DNA of 64,000 bases, from the NCBI GenBank assembly GCA_903887775.1, contig CAISRB010000015.1, forward strand, positions 1 to 64,000, given 5' to 3'. The notes below the pieces were generated by a model. That model was not told where the DNA came from. It saw nothing but the letters and a program-made list of their open reading frames with translations, and searched no databases. Positions 1 through 9,454 of this stretch are shown piece after piece. The stretch comes from an uncultured Bacteroidales bacterium. GTDB lineage: Bacteria > Bacteroidota > Bacteroidia > Bacteroidales > FEN-979. A program made the translations under genes and the position numbers. Position 1 is the first letter of the stretch. The number at the start of each line of letters is the position of its first letter.

Positions 1-66
1 AAAAAGTAAATTTGTATTATGCCTAACAGCCTAAGGAAAAAGATCGTTTTTGGTACATCCCAGAGA

Positions 67-126
67 GGGTGGTCAAGCTACCTGGCGAAAGGTGGTCAAT
101 TTAAATCGGCGTAGGGTGGTCAATTT
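67..126. mobile_element. IS21-like element terminus (repeat cluster)
   Basis: Three spaced copies of a GGTGGTCAA core lie at 67-76, 90-102 and 114-126, about 24 bp apart, the last two extended to GGTGGTCAATTT. Multiple short repeats of this type at the ends are a hallmark of IS21-family (istA/istB) elements in Bacteroidota. No istB reading frame is visible in the 66 bases to the left, so most of the element would lie outside the window. The assignment rests on remembered resemblance of the ends, not on a transposase gene. Confidence 0.45.
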
Positions 127-387
127 GGTCGGCATATCCACTATAAGCCTTTTGAGAATATTGATCCTTTAGACATGTTGGATTTTTTCTATTTTAAAAT
201 TGATACGTACTCCGAAGATCCGGATCTGTTGGAAGAAATGTTACAAAAACCGCCACATTGGTTACAAGAAATTGGAAATAGAAATGAACAAAAGAATTTC
301 TTGTTAAAACAAGTTAGAATTAGAATAGTAGAAAGATTAGAAGTGGTTTTTGATGAAAATTTTGAAGGTTATGCCTTTTATATTTAG
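115..387 (+). pseudogene. 3' fragment of an unknown gene cut by the IS end
   Basis: The frame is open from the TAG at 112-114 to a TAG at 385-387. The first ATG (175) has no convincing ribosome-binding site, and the codons before it read as ordinary protein (HYKPFENIDPLD). The acidic, lysine-rich C-terminal part matches no family I recognise. Because the open frame begins inside the IS-like repeats, I infer that the 5' part of a longer gene was removed or separated by the element. It could alternatively be a genuine 70-residue gene starting at 175. Confidence 0.4.
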
Positions 388-496
388 AAAGACTTACTAT
401 GTTACTATTTATGCATAGGGTTTTAGAATTAATAATGCCCCAAAGATATGGATGCTGATAATTATAAAGTTGATCTCTATATAAGATAAATAAATT

Positions 497-2071
497 ATGT
501 TTAGTAGTGAAGAAAGTATTGAACCCTTCTGGGCGGAATATTCAGGCGAGGCAAGCGGTCGGGATCCCTTAGCAATTCAAAATAGTAGTGTTGTTATCTA
601 TTCCAAAATGATTATTGGGATTACGAATGTCACAAATCGAATCCGGTATAATGGATTTTTTTGCTGGATTTTTGATACAATTGCCAGGAATATAGATAAA
701 CCAAATTCTTTAACCGAACAAATCAGGCATAGCCGTCGTGCTGAACTATTATTAGCATTCGTCATGGTTAAGAATTTTAAAGAGATAACTGGGGTGAGCG
801 GTAGTATATTCGCGACTAATCACATTAAACAGAGAATATTCCTGAAAAATGGAGCAGATTGGGAGTATAAAAAGGAAGATGGTCCTGGACTTTACTGGAA
901 AAATAAATATGGGATTTTCGGACAATATTTTAGTGGTGTGATGCGGGATCTAAATTTAATAAATCATCCTCAAGGTGAATTAAACATATACACATTAACA
1001 TCAAATGGCAATGAATTGGCCATTGCATTTGGTAAAAGCATAAATAAAAAAGAAAGAGAATTGTTTTGGAAATGTGTATTTACTGGGGTTGTAACTGAAA
1101 GTGAGTTAAATATGCTGCCGTCTTTTGCTTTACATATTATACCTGATGGTTCTGATGAACAACGCATATACAGAAATCTTATGACCTCGCAGGATGATAA
1201 AAAAATAACTCCCACATATAATCGAAAAAACTCTATAAAACTGATCTTAAATCACTTGGTTAATTTAAGGCAGATTAAAGACAATCTCACTAATTCCTTC
1301 TTACAAGAAAACTATCTGCAAAATATCACTAGAGGTGAATTAAAGTTTGATACATCTACATCGTGGTATCTATATGAAATAAACGAATTACTTCATGTTG
1401 CTTATGAGCATTTTCATACTTGTTTTTTAAATGTAATCACCACTCAACCAACACTGTTAGATAGCTCTATAAAGGAGCTTGTGGAGCTTACAGTCAGTTC
1501 ATTCAAGGAGGAGAAGATCAATGCAAAGACGCTAAAATTAGAAAATCTAATAAATATTATTTTAAAGCAGAAGCCTTCCAGTTATGATTACTATTATGCA
1601 ATGCTGACATCATTTGCAAAGAATGATTTTGGATCGACCCTAAAAAATTCCATCTATACAATAACCAATATTTATATTGAAAACAAGCATCATCTTGCTG
1701 ATTTGGATTCATTCACCACATCGGCAGAAAATAACTTTAATAGAAATGGATATGCACTTGAATTAATCGATGAATTAGTCCTCAAGAGAATAGGATTGAC
1801 CATATCAGAGTATATTAAATCAGTAATGCTTTTTGCAATAAATCTTCACATGTTTTCATCTTATGGAAAATCCAAAATCGGACAAAGCTTGGTTCACAAT
1901 TATATGATTGAAGGACCGCTCGTGTGGAAACTCAGGGAAACAGCTCCACGGCGAACAACTCCCAGATTACAAAATGCCATTCAATATATGATCGATCTGG
2001 GTTGGGTTGGAAGAAAAGATAAGGATTATTCAATCACAGAAAGTGGTGTTAATGTTTTACAGAGTTTATGA
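497..2071 (+). CDS. Hypothetical protein with C-terminal winged helix; partner of PLD nuclease
   Basis: This 524-residue cytoplasmic protein has no signal peptide or membrane segment. Near the N-terminus (about residues 40-60) is a motif of the form GITNVTNRIRYNGFFCWI. I associate it loosely with uncharacterised proteins encoded beside helicases or PLD nucleases, without being able to name the family. The last 70 residues (LVWKLRETAPRRTT, then LGWVGR and YSITESG) read as a winged helix-turn-helix. The stop overlaps the next start by 4 bp (ATGA at 2068-2071), so the two proteins are probably translationally coupled and work together. Codon use is much AT-richer than in the genes after 12 kb, which suggests horizontal acquisition. 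A defence role is inferred only from context: an adjacent hsdR relic, toxin-antitoxin genes and an IS end. No function is demonstrated. Confidence 0.75.
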   Translation: MFSSEESIEPFWAEYSGEASGRDPLAIQNSSVVIYSKMIIGITNVTNRIRYNGFFCWIFDTIARNIDKPNSLTEQIRHSRRAELLLAFVMVKNFKEITGVSGSIFATNHIKQRIFLKNGADWEYKKEDGPGLYWKNKYGIFGQYFSGVMRDLNLINHPQGELNIYTLTSNGNELAIAFGKSINKKERELFWKCVFTGVVTESELNMLPSFALHIIPDGSDEQRIYRNLMTSQDDKKITPTYNRKNSIKLILNHLVNLRQIKDNLTNSFLQENYLQNITRGELKFDTSTSWYLYEINELLHVAYEHFHTCFLNVITTQPTLLDSSIKELVELTVSSFKEEKINAKTLKLENLINIILKQKPSSYDYYYAMLTSFAKNDFGSTLKNSIYTITNIYIENKHHLADLDSFTTSAENNFNRNGYALELIDELVLKRIGLTISEYIKSVMLFAINLHMFSSYGKSKIGQSLVHNYMIEGPLVWKLRETAPRRTTPRLQNAIQYMIDLGWVGRKDKDYSITESGVNVLQSL

Positions 2072-4680
2072 GAGATAGAATTGTACTGAAAGAGATTCCT
2101 GCTGGAAAGTTTCATTCTGCCATTTTCACAACCTATTCCTTGAATTTATATTACATTGAACAACAAGTAATCCCACTTCTCGGGGGCAAGGATATTCATT
2201 ACCTATCTATTTTAGCGGACAGCAACATGCTTTCTTCCCAGTTAGAAGAATACAGTTCATATTCACAATATCGAAAAAGGAACTATGCGATTCATGGCAT
2301 AAAATGCGGGGGGGCATTTCACCCTAAAATTATTTTTTTTGTAGGACCAGATTCTTTGCTTTTATTACTTGGTTCTGGAAATCTTACATCTTCAGGTCAC
2401 GGAAAAAACCTTGAGGTTTGGAATTTTATCTTCATTACTAATCCTGAAGACAAAAAGCTTGGATTCGTTTTACAGGCTTGGAATTATTTAAAGGATCTTT
2501 ATAATGATCTTGGCGATTCAGGTAAAACCATTATCAAGAATATCGAGGAAAACAGCTTATTATTAAACCAACAATTAAATATAAATGCAATTCAATCAAT
2601 AGACCTCGACTCGAATAACAAACTTAGCTTTATATTTCCAAATCCCAATCAATCTATGTTCAATCAATTGAACCAAATTATTGGAAATGAAAAGATAGAT
2701 CGAATCACGGTTATGAGTCCTTTCTATGATACAGAGGGAAAATTCATATTAGAACTCCATCGAACATTTAAACCTCAGCAAATCAATATAATAGTTCAAG
2801 AAGATTTTGGAGTAGCTCCTTTTAAGATGAGACCAAAGCCCAATATGCAAATTTTTGATTGGCGCGATATTCAAAAAGAACAGCACCGGCAAGAATTTTT
2901 TCATGCCAAGAACATTGTTTTTGAGGGGAAAAAGAACAGCTACCTGGTTTCAGGAAGTGCAAACGCATCTATTGCAGCATTTGGAAATCAAACTGAGCTT
3001 GGAGTGAATCAAGAAGCTTGTATTGTTTACCAAAGTAAATCTCAGGATTATATCCAGTTACTGGGCCTAAAACTAAGGAAGAAAACTGTCAAATTAAGCG
3101 ATTATTCTCACCATGAGAATAACGCAATTTCTCAATTTCCAATACATTCCTTACCTGTATTTATAAAAACTGCAGAAAAAACCATAGATGAAGTCGTACT
3201 TACTTTAACTTCCCCCAAAATATTTGAAAAAGCAACCATTTGCTTATGTTTTTCAGAATCTAAACCCAATTACGAGAAAGTCATAAACATAATAAAAGGC
3301 GAATCCCTTATTAAGCTTCAAGTACAACCCAACTTGCAAGTGATTTATGTTGAGGTTCGGGTAAAAGGGAAGAAGATATCTAACAAACAATTCATCACAG
3401 ATCTCGTTGCATTTGAAGGATCTAATCCATCCCCTAGATCAAGATCGCTGAACCAAATACTAAAGATGATTGAAAATAAAGGTTTTTCAACATCAAAGAT
3501 CATCGATTATCTGAGTACCATTCATAAGGTATATCCACCAAAGAATTCCCTACCCATTGGCAGTAAGTCAGATAAGCCCCAAACAGATGTTTTAGATAAT
3601 GAACAGGAAAGTGATCTTCTGTATTTAAATTATGAAGAAATCCAGAGAAGAGCGAAAGAAATTAACGAATTTAAAAAACCGAACACTTATATAAATTACA
3701 AAGGAGTACGATTATGGGATAGTATTTTCTCTTATTTGAAAGATAGTCGAGAAAAAGAGATTCAAGAAAAGATTGATGAGGAAGAAACAGAAGACATTAA
3801 CAAATCGTCAGGTAAAGAAAAAAAAGAAAAGAAGGTTAAATCCAACCCAATCTCAAGCAATATTTATAAAAAACTTGTGGCAAAGGTGGAGAGGTTTTTG
3901 AATAACTATATTGATATTATCCACTCAAAGACAGAGAGCACAACTTCATCTAAACCTACGCTCGTCGATCTCTCGATGTATCTGATTATTTTAGAAATTC
4001 TTCTTCATATCATAAGTCACAAAGAAGAAATTGAAGGTGAAAAAGACCAAATGCATTTATTGGAACACTTGGCGATTCATAACGATTATTATTCTTGGAG
4101 TGACTATTTAATAATGGTTATTGGAAACTTTACAATGTGGGTGATCCAGAATAATGGCTTCCAGGAAGTTGAAAGCAAGGAATACAAGTTAAAGCAAGGA
4201 CATTATATTGATATGGCTAATAAAACCACCTTGGCTTGTTTATCAGTTTATCGTATAATCAATAAGAATCAATTGAAAGGGAGAAATTTATTATGGCTTT
4301 ACATTAGTCTTCTTAATACTCAAAAAGCTTTCAATCATAGTAATGTAGAATTTGAAGATCTGGAGAAGTATATGGATTTTTTTCCTCTGAATCTGGTAAA
4401 TGAACTTGGGGAGGATAATTTAAAAGATGAGATTGACACGAATCGTACCTATATAGCAAAAAGGTTTAACAAGCAACTACCGTTGCGAGCAGGTGAGGTG
4501 TATTTACATCCTGATTTTGGGTATACTGTAATCGGGAAGGTAATACCCAATCCTGCTCATAAATATTTTTTAAAGCTTTATCACCCAGCTTTCGATTGGG
4601 ATGATGAGGAAAGGAACTACTGGAATGGTAAAGTATATTCGAAAAGAGATCGTAAATGGTATGGTTCATTCCATGGATAG
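2068..4680 (+). CDS. Phospholipase-D-type (HKD) nuclease, two-gene module effector candidate
   Basis: The 870-residue protein carries two PLD-superfamily half-motifs: HPK at residues 85-87 with GSGN at 102-105, and HAK at 279-281 with GSAN at 296-299. Two HxK/GSxN motifs in one chain normally form one active site, with one His as nucleophile. The family includes nucleases such as Nuc, BfiI and helicase-associated PLD proteins. After about residue 400 come a domain I do not recognise, a charged lysine/glutamate segment (about 560-600) and an all-helical region. A compact C-terminal domain (about 810-870) is rich in aromatics (YLHPDFGYTVIG). There is no helicase or ATPase motif, so the chain is not a fused SF2 helicase. 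It overlaps the upstream gene by 4 bp and is AT-rich. It could be a DNA- or RNA-cleaving defence effector, but a lipid or protein substrate cannot be excluded. Confidence 0.8.
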   Translation: MRDRIVLKEIPAGKFHSAIFTTYSLNLYYIEQQVIPLLGGKDIHYLSILADSNMLSSQLEEYSSYSQYRKRNYAIHGIKCGGAFHPKIIFFVGPDSLLLLLGSGNLTSSGHGKNLEVWNFIFITNPEDKKLGFVLQAWNYLKDLYNDLGDSGKTIIKNIEENSLLLNQQLNINAIQSIDLDSNNKLSFIFPNPNQSMFNQLNQIIGNEKIDRITVMSPFYDTEGKFILELHRTFKPQQINIIVQEDFGVAPFKMRPKPNMQIFDWRDIQKEQHRQEFFHAKNIVFEGKKNSYLVSGSANASIAAFGNQTELGVNQEACIVYQSKSQDYIQLLGLKLRKKTVKLSDYSHHENNAISQFPIHSLPVFIKTAEKTIDEVVLTLTSPKIFEKATICLCFSESKPNYEKVINIIKGESLIKLQVQPNLQVIYVEVRVKGKKISNKQFITDLVAFEGSNPSPRSRSLNQILKMIENKGFSTSKIIDYLSTIHKVYPPKNSLPIGSKSDKPQTDVLDNEQESDLLYLNYEEIQRRAKEINEFKKPNTYINYKGVRLWDSIFSYLKDSREKEIQEKIDEEETEDINKSSGKEKKEKKVKSNPISSNIYKKLVAKVERFLNNYIDIIHSKTESTTSSKPTLVDLSMYLIILEILLHIISHKEEIEGEKDQMHLLEHLAIHNDYYSWSDYLIMVIGNFTMWVIQNNGFQEVESKEYKLKQGHYIDMANKTTLACLSVYRIINKNQLKGRNLLWLYISLLNTQKAFNHSNVEFEDLEKYMDFFPLNLVNELGEDNLKDEIDTNRTYIAKRFNKQLPLRAGEVYLHPDFGYTVIGKVIPNPAHKYFLKLYHPAFDWDDEERNYWNGKVYSKRDRKWYGSFHG

Positions 4681-4853
4681 AGGGCGCCTTTAAGGTCATT
4701 GCTTCAGCTGAAAAAATCTTTTAAGTACTTATTATATTAAATCCAAATTTATGCGATATGAAACCCTTGCGACTTGATTATATGCTTCTCACAATAAATG
4801 TTTTCCAGACATTATCTCATTAATACATCATCCTTAAATCAAAATCTGATATT

Positions 4854-5909
4854 ATGCCACTAATCACAAACATTTATCCAATATACGTTATAGGTGGGAT
4901 TGGCCAAAAAATAGTAATCGCTGGCACTGGATTTAATGACCAACAAGGAGGAAGCTACGTATCATTTAAAGACGTTGATGTAAATAACTACGGGAATTAT
5001 ATGGATGCAGCTACATGCATGCTGTTTAAGTATATTAAGTGGACAGATAATGAGGTTGTTGTCGAAATACCACGCGCGTTAACAGGAAAAGTTCATATAA
5101 ACATTTACGGAATTGATTATGAGTCAAATGATGAACTTCATGTGAAGGCTACTTTAAAGAATCTAACTTACGATCCTTTAACAGCGCTTCATTTGACGAA
5201 TCAAAATGGAATAGGGGGATATACATGGTATATAAATGAGGAATTTTGGAATAACAAACGAGCCAGAAAAGCAATTGAAGATGTATTTGAAGAGTTCAGA
5301 TATAAAACTGGTGCGAATTTCGTATTAAACAGTGCCCCAACATCCAATGCAATAAATTGTACAGATAAAATCAATATTATTGCCCCAGATCCTGCTCTAA
5401 CGGTCACTGGGCATTGTGAAGATTTTACTTATCACTGGACAGTTAATGGAGTCACCTTTAAGTTATATGAATTTTTTAAAATTCATATAACAGATAAAGA
5501 AAACTGGTATTATGGTAGAGGACGCACACCAGTTGGATCATCAAAGTTCCGATATGTTTTACTGCATGAACTTGGTCATGCTCATGGGTTACATCATGTT
5601 ATCGAAAATGATCAAACTATGGTCGGAACTGTAATCCCAGCATCAATGGTCCCATGGAGTAAAAGAGACATTATTACTCCAGATGAGAAGATCGCGATAA
5701 AATTCCTTGTCAAGATGTCTCAAAATTTTTCTTTCAGGGACTGTGGAGTGTCTCCAATGACTACCATTAGAAATCCTTTTGACATTTATGGTAAATACCA
5801 AAATCATAAACGGCCAGTTTGGTTGGTGTATAAATATGTAGCTTATAAATTGAAGAATTTACTAAGCCTTGTATTACAACTCAAACTACCCAAATTATTT
5901 CTGTATTGA
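4854..5909 (+). CDS. TIG/IPT-domain matrixin-like zinc metalloprotease without signal peptide
   Basis: The 351-residue protein starts directly with an IPT/TIG-like immunoglobulin fold (about residues 3-95; IYPIYVIGGIGQKIVIAGTG). A metzincin-type peptidase domain follows, with the zinc motif HELGHAHGLHH at residues 238-248 (ligands H238, H242, H248, catalytic E239). A following SMVPWS segment could supply the Met-turn. Relatives in Bacteroidota are normally secreted with a signal peptide and often a C-terminal sorting domain. Here an in-frame TAA lies 11 codons before the ATG, so no signal peptide is possible, and no sorting domain is seen. The tail (residues about 305-351) becomes hydrophobic and unlike the family, suggesting that the original C-terminus was lost. 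It is AT-rich like the module upstream and separated from it by 170 bp. Confidence 0.75.
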   Translation: MPLITNIYPIYVIGGIGQKIVIAGTGFNDQQGGSYVSFKDVDVNNYGNYMDAATCMLFKYIKWTDNEVVVEIPRALTGKVHINIYGIDYESNDELHVKATLKNLTYDPLTALHLTNQNGIGGYTWYINEEFWNNKRARKAIEDVFEEFRYKTGANFVLNSAPTSNAINCTDKINIIAPDPALTVTGHCEDFTYHWTVNGVTFKLYEFFKIHITDKENWYYGRGRTPVGSSKFRYVLLHELGHAHGLHHVIENDQTMVGTVIPASMVPWSKRDIITPDEKIAIKFLVKMSQNFSFRDCGVSPMTTIRNPFDIYGKYQNHKRPVWLVYKYVAYKLKNLLSLVLQLKLPKLFLY

Positions 5910-5978
5910 TTTGCTTAATAGTATTTATAAAAACATTACTATCATTTATTTGATTGATGAAAAATTGCTCTTTGAATA

Positions 5979-8438
5979 TTGATATCATTGTGCGAAATAG
6001 TTGCCCACCGGGGTGTGATCGATGTGTTGAGGAATGGTTTCAAGGACCGGGGCTGCAGTTTCTCGATGGTTTATTTTCAGCCAAATTCCGGATTGAACCT
6101 TGAACACCGGGAACTCTACCTGAAAAACCGCCGCTCCCTCATCCGCCAGTTAAAATATTCATTAAAAAACGAGAATTCCATCGATATGGCGCTGTTCCTG
6201 AACGGGATCCCGCTGCTGACGATGGAACTGAAAAACCAGCTTTAGGGAAACCTCTGGGAGGAGATCCTGGCGCCGGATTCCCTGCTCGATATCATCGAAA
6301 ACTACGTGCACCTCTCCAGGGAGGTCGATAAATCGTGGGACCCATACAAGGGCAAGGTGGTCGAGAAACCGAAGGAACTGCTCATCTTCCCACGTTACCA
6401 CCAGCTTGCTAGCGTGCGGAAGATCAGGGACCAGGTGAGGGTGGAGGGAACGGGGCATCATTACCTGATCCAGCATACCACCGGCTCGGGGAAATCGTAC
6501 GAGATCGGCTGGCGGTGGGGCTTGAACAGACCAAAGGGGTGGTGAACAGCGTGGATAAGGATTCGCACCAGCTACGTGAGTTCCTGGAACAATCGAAGGA
6601 TATCATCATCTCGACCATCCAGAAGTTCCCGAAGATATCGGAAACGATCTCGCAACTGAAATCTAAGACCTTCGGGGTGATCATCGACGAGGTGCACAGC
6701 TCCCAAACGGGCGAGACATCGAAACACCTGAAAAAGACGATCTCCAAAGGGGAAAGCGGCGAGGAGGAGGATGAAGAACTGCCCGATTATGAAGACCTCA
6801 TCAGAGAGGAGATCCGCAACCGTGGGCGACAGGAACATGTGAGTTTCTTCGGGTTCACGGGGACTCCCAAGAATAAGACACTTGAATTATTTGGAAGAAG
6901 GACTGCGGATGGCCGGTTCGTGCCCTTCCACTCGTATACGATGAAGCAGTCCATCGCCGAGGGCTTTACGCTGGATGTGCTGAAAAATTATACGACGTAT
7001 TCGCGTTGGTTCAGGCTCGTGCAGACGGGCGACGATAAGCAGCTTCCTGAGGGCAAGGCGATGAGGCAGGTGGTGAACTTCGTGGATTCTCATCCGCAGA
7101 CCATAGAACAAAAGGTAAAGATCATCCTTCAGCAGTTTGTGGGTAAGACTTCCCGCACGATCAATGGCAAGGGGAGGGCGATGGTGGTGGTGCGGTCGAG
7201 GTACCATTGTGTGCTGTTCCAGCAGGAGATGGTGAGGCAGATGAAGGAGATGGGGTTGCCTTATTCGGTGTTGGTGGCGTTTAGTGGAACCATTAGAGGA
7301 GTTACGAATTACGAGTTACGAGTGACGAATGAAGAATCCCGGTTTCCCAGGGAGGTGACGGAAGGTATACTAAACCGGGAGAACGGGCTGGGGAATATGG
7401 TGTCAGTTGCGGATGGGTTGAAGGACCCGCGTTACCGGATTTTGATCGTGAGTAATAAATTCCAGACGGGTTTTGATGAACCCCTGTTGCAGGCGATGTT
7501 CATTGATAAGAAACTTTCGGGGGTGCAGTGCGTGCAAACACTTTCGCGGTTGAACCGAACCTGTTCAGGCAAGACCGAGACCTTTGTTTTGGATTTCGCC
7601 AATGATACTACCGAAGTAGTAGAGGCGTTCCAGCCGTTTTATACTTCTACTGAGCTTTCCGGCGAAACAGACCCCAACAAACTTTATGACCTGGAGACTA
7701 AGATCCGGGCTTTTAACTTGTTTACCAAGTATATGGTGGATGAGTTTTGCCGCATGTTCTATTCTGAGCGGCATTCGGATGAAATGCTTCAACCTCCCTT
7801 GAACCAGGTCGTGGCCAAGTGGAATGAGATCAGTGACCCGACCTTGCAAAACGAGTTTAAGTCATTGATTCAATCATACGTTCGCTTATACGGGTATATT
7901 TCTCAGATCATTACTTTCGAAGACATCGAACTCGAGAAACTGTTCATCTTCCTCAAATACGTCAATAAAAAGCTCCCCAAAGGAGATCCCGGCTTTGTCG
8001 ATATTTCCGGTTCTGTGGAGTTGTCCTCGTTGAGGATACAGAAAATCGGGGAATACCGCCTCGGCCTCGAAGACGTTTCAGGCGTTTTAGAGCCCATGAC
8101 AGCCTCCGGAGGCGGCGGCAAGACCGAAGAGCCACTCGACTTCTTATCCGAGATCGTACGCAAGCGTCGAGATTTACGGGGCAGAACTCACCGAAGAACA
8201 TCGCCTCGACCTCAGCAACGTATGCACCCGTGTTCGCGGCGATGAAGACCTGCGATCGGTTATGACCGGAGATAACAGCGAAACCAACAAGCGACGCAAA
8301 TTCGAGGAGGTTATTGGGTCGATCTTTCTGTCCTATGTCAATGATCGGGTGGATTTCTATCAGAAGTTCGAGAACCCCATGATCCGGGATCTGATAGTAG
8401 AGGAGTTTTGGAGGGATTACGTGAAGCGTGTTGTTTAG
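5979..8438 (+). pseudogene. hsdR: Type I restriction endonuclease subunit R (hsdR), degraded
   Basis: HsdR cuts DNA after ATP-driven translocation in type I restriction systems. Recognisable pieces run in order: the PD-(D/E)xK nuclease region (NSID, then MELK at about 6172-6236), Walker A (TTGSGKS near 6476-6496), DEVH box (near 6688), FTGTPK (near 6855), GFDEP (near 7470) and QTLSRLNRT. The gene is broken several times. It has an in-frame TAG at 6243-6245 with tens of residues missing around it. About 40 residues are missing with a frame change just after Walker A (6496-6515). Another frame change lies between about 8145 and 8169, after which the true C-terminal frame ends at 8438. The N-terminus is also short, and the frame opens only with a TTG. 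No hsdM or hsdS is present. A five-unit 7-bp repeat at 7299-7333 lies inside the helicase part. It is almost certainly inactive. Confidence 0.9.
7299..7333. repeat. 7-bp tandem array (GARTTAC type) inside hsdR
   Basis: Five consecutive heptamers (gagttac, gaattac, gagttac, gagtgac, gaatgaa) fill 7299-7333. They encode a stretch (GVTNYELRVTNEE) that does not look like HsdR sequence, where the family normally has a short variable loop after AFSGT. The array resembles the other heptad arrays in this window in unit length, though not in sequence. Confidence 0.75.
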
Positions 8439-8448
8439 GTGCGAATTA

Positions 8449-8700
8449 TTATCCTGAAAATCTTCCTTCCATAATTCCGGGAAGAGAAAGATCTTCATCA
8501 AGATCGGGCCAGTGAAGACCGGTTCCGTTGCAGATAATCTCAATATTATTGCGTTGCACGAATGAAGCGGTTTTCAGCTTCTGATTGAGCTCAACGGGGA
8601 AGCGTATTTCCCTATTGTCCGATAAAAGAATGCAGATTTTATCCTCTTCGCACCAGGCTTTCGCTGCTTTAAATAATAGCTCAGCTACCATGTACTTCAT
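8449..8700 (-). CDS. DUF2442 family protein, antitoxin-like
   Basis: This 83-residue protein matches the pattern of DUF2442: an N-terminal helix, a central strand pair with LSDNREIRFP, and the ending LHWPDLDEDLSLPGIMEG. DUF2442 genes usually follow DUF4160 genes, and the pair is commonly regarded as a toxin-antitoxin-like unit, though biochemical proof is thin. It overlaps the upstream DUF4160 gene by 20 bp (8681-8700), so the two are co-translated. The pair sits on the minus strand between two copies of hsdR, as if inserted there or retained when the surrounding restriction locus duplicated. Confidence 0.75.
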   Translation of the reverse strand: MKYMVAELLFKAAKAWCEEDKICILLSDNREIRFPVELNQKLKTASFVQRNNIEIICNGTGLHWPDLDEDLSLPGIMEGRFSG

Positions 8701-8926
8701 TCCACTTAGACTTAATGAATTCCAGATGCGTATAAACCAATTCCTCAGCTATTTTAATATCCTGTACCTTCATTCCCTGGACGAAATCCAATTCGACGGG
8801 CTCAAGCCAGAATTTGGCAAATCCTCCGGTTTTTCTTACATGCACATGCATCGGTTCCTGCCCTTCGTTTGAATAAAAGAAAAAGACAAAACCTAATTCC
8901 CGAAAAACTTCAGGCATAAAGTACAA
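8681..8926 (-). CDS. DUF4160 family protein, toxin-like partner
   Basis: The 81-residue protein has the DUF4160 signature: an N-terminal segment ending in FFFYSNEG, the conserved EPMHVHV box, then AKFWLEPV and a C-terminal helix. DUF4160/DUF2442 pairs are widespread and mobile. Which partner is toxic, and by what means, is not established to my knowledge. It is the first gene of the pair and overlaps the DUF2442 gene. The MHVHV histidines are suggestive of metal or nucleotide binding, but that is speculation. Confidence 0.75.
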   Translation of the reverse strand: MYFMPEVFRELGFVFFFYSNEGQEPMHVHVRKTGGFAKFWLEPVELDFVQGMKVQDIKIAEELVYTHLEFIKSKWNEVHGS

Positions 8927-9033
8927 ATTTACGGTTTTTTAATGATCGGAACAATTAATGACAGGTATTTATACTCTTAATCCGGCTACCTGCCAAAAGT
9001 GATACAGAATCTTGAGAATTTTTTTATGACAAT

Positions 9034-9454
9034 TTCCTGAAAGCCGCCGCTCACTCATCCGCAGACCATAGAATAGAAGAACGAGTTCAAGTCCCTGATC
9101 CAGTCCTACGTCCGCTTATACGGGTATATTTCTCAGATTATTACTTTCGAAGACATCGAACTCGAGAAACTGTTCATCTTCCTCAAATACGTCAACAAGA
9201 AGCTCCCCAAAGGAGATCCCGGCTTTGTAGATATTTCCGGTTCTGTGGAGTTGTCGTCGCTGAGGATACAGAAAATCGGGGAATACCGCCTCGGCCTCGA
9301 AGACGTTTCCGGCGTTTTAGAGCCCATGACAGCCACCGGAGGCGGCGGCAAGACCGAAGAGCCACTCGACTTTTACCAGAAGTTTGAGAACCCGGTGATT
9401 CGGGATCTGATCGTTGAGGAGTTTTGGAGGGATTACAGGAGGGGAGCGGGGTGA
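9034..9454 (+). pseudogene. Second hsdR copy, internally deleted
   Basis: Bases 9034-9454 repeat pieces of the hsdR relic with large internal deletions. The piece at 9034-9064 matches the region near 6119-6144 and then 7091-7108, joined across the shared CATCCGC. It is then joined at an ATAGAA to a copy of about 7849-8145. Finally it jumps from the codons for EEPLDF straight to the copy of about 8350-8420 (QKFENP.IRDLI.EEFWRDY). The long middle block (9105-9372) differs from the first copy at only about a dozen positions by eye, so the duplication is fairly recent. It has no coding capacity for a working enzyme. Confidence 0.88.

Noticed and set aside
6243-8169. Programmed frameshift or stop readthrough in hsdR
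   Set aside because: Blocks of conserved residues are missing at the lesions and a second, more degraded copy exists, so decay explains it better than recoding.
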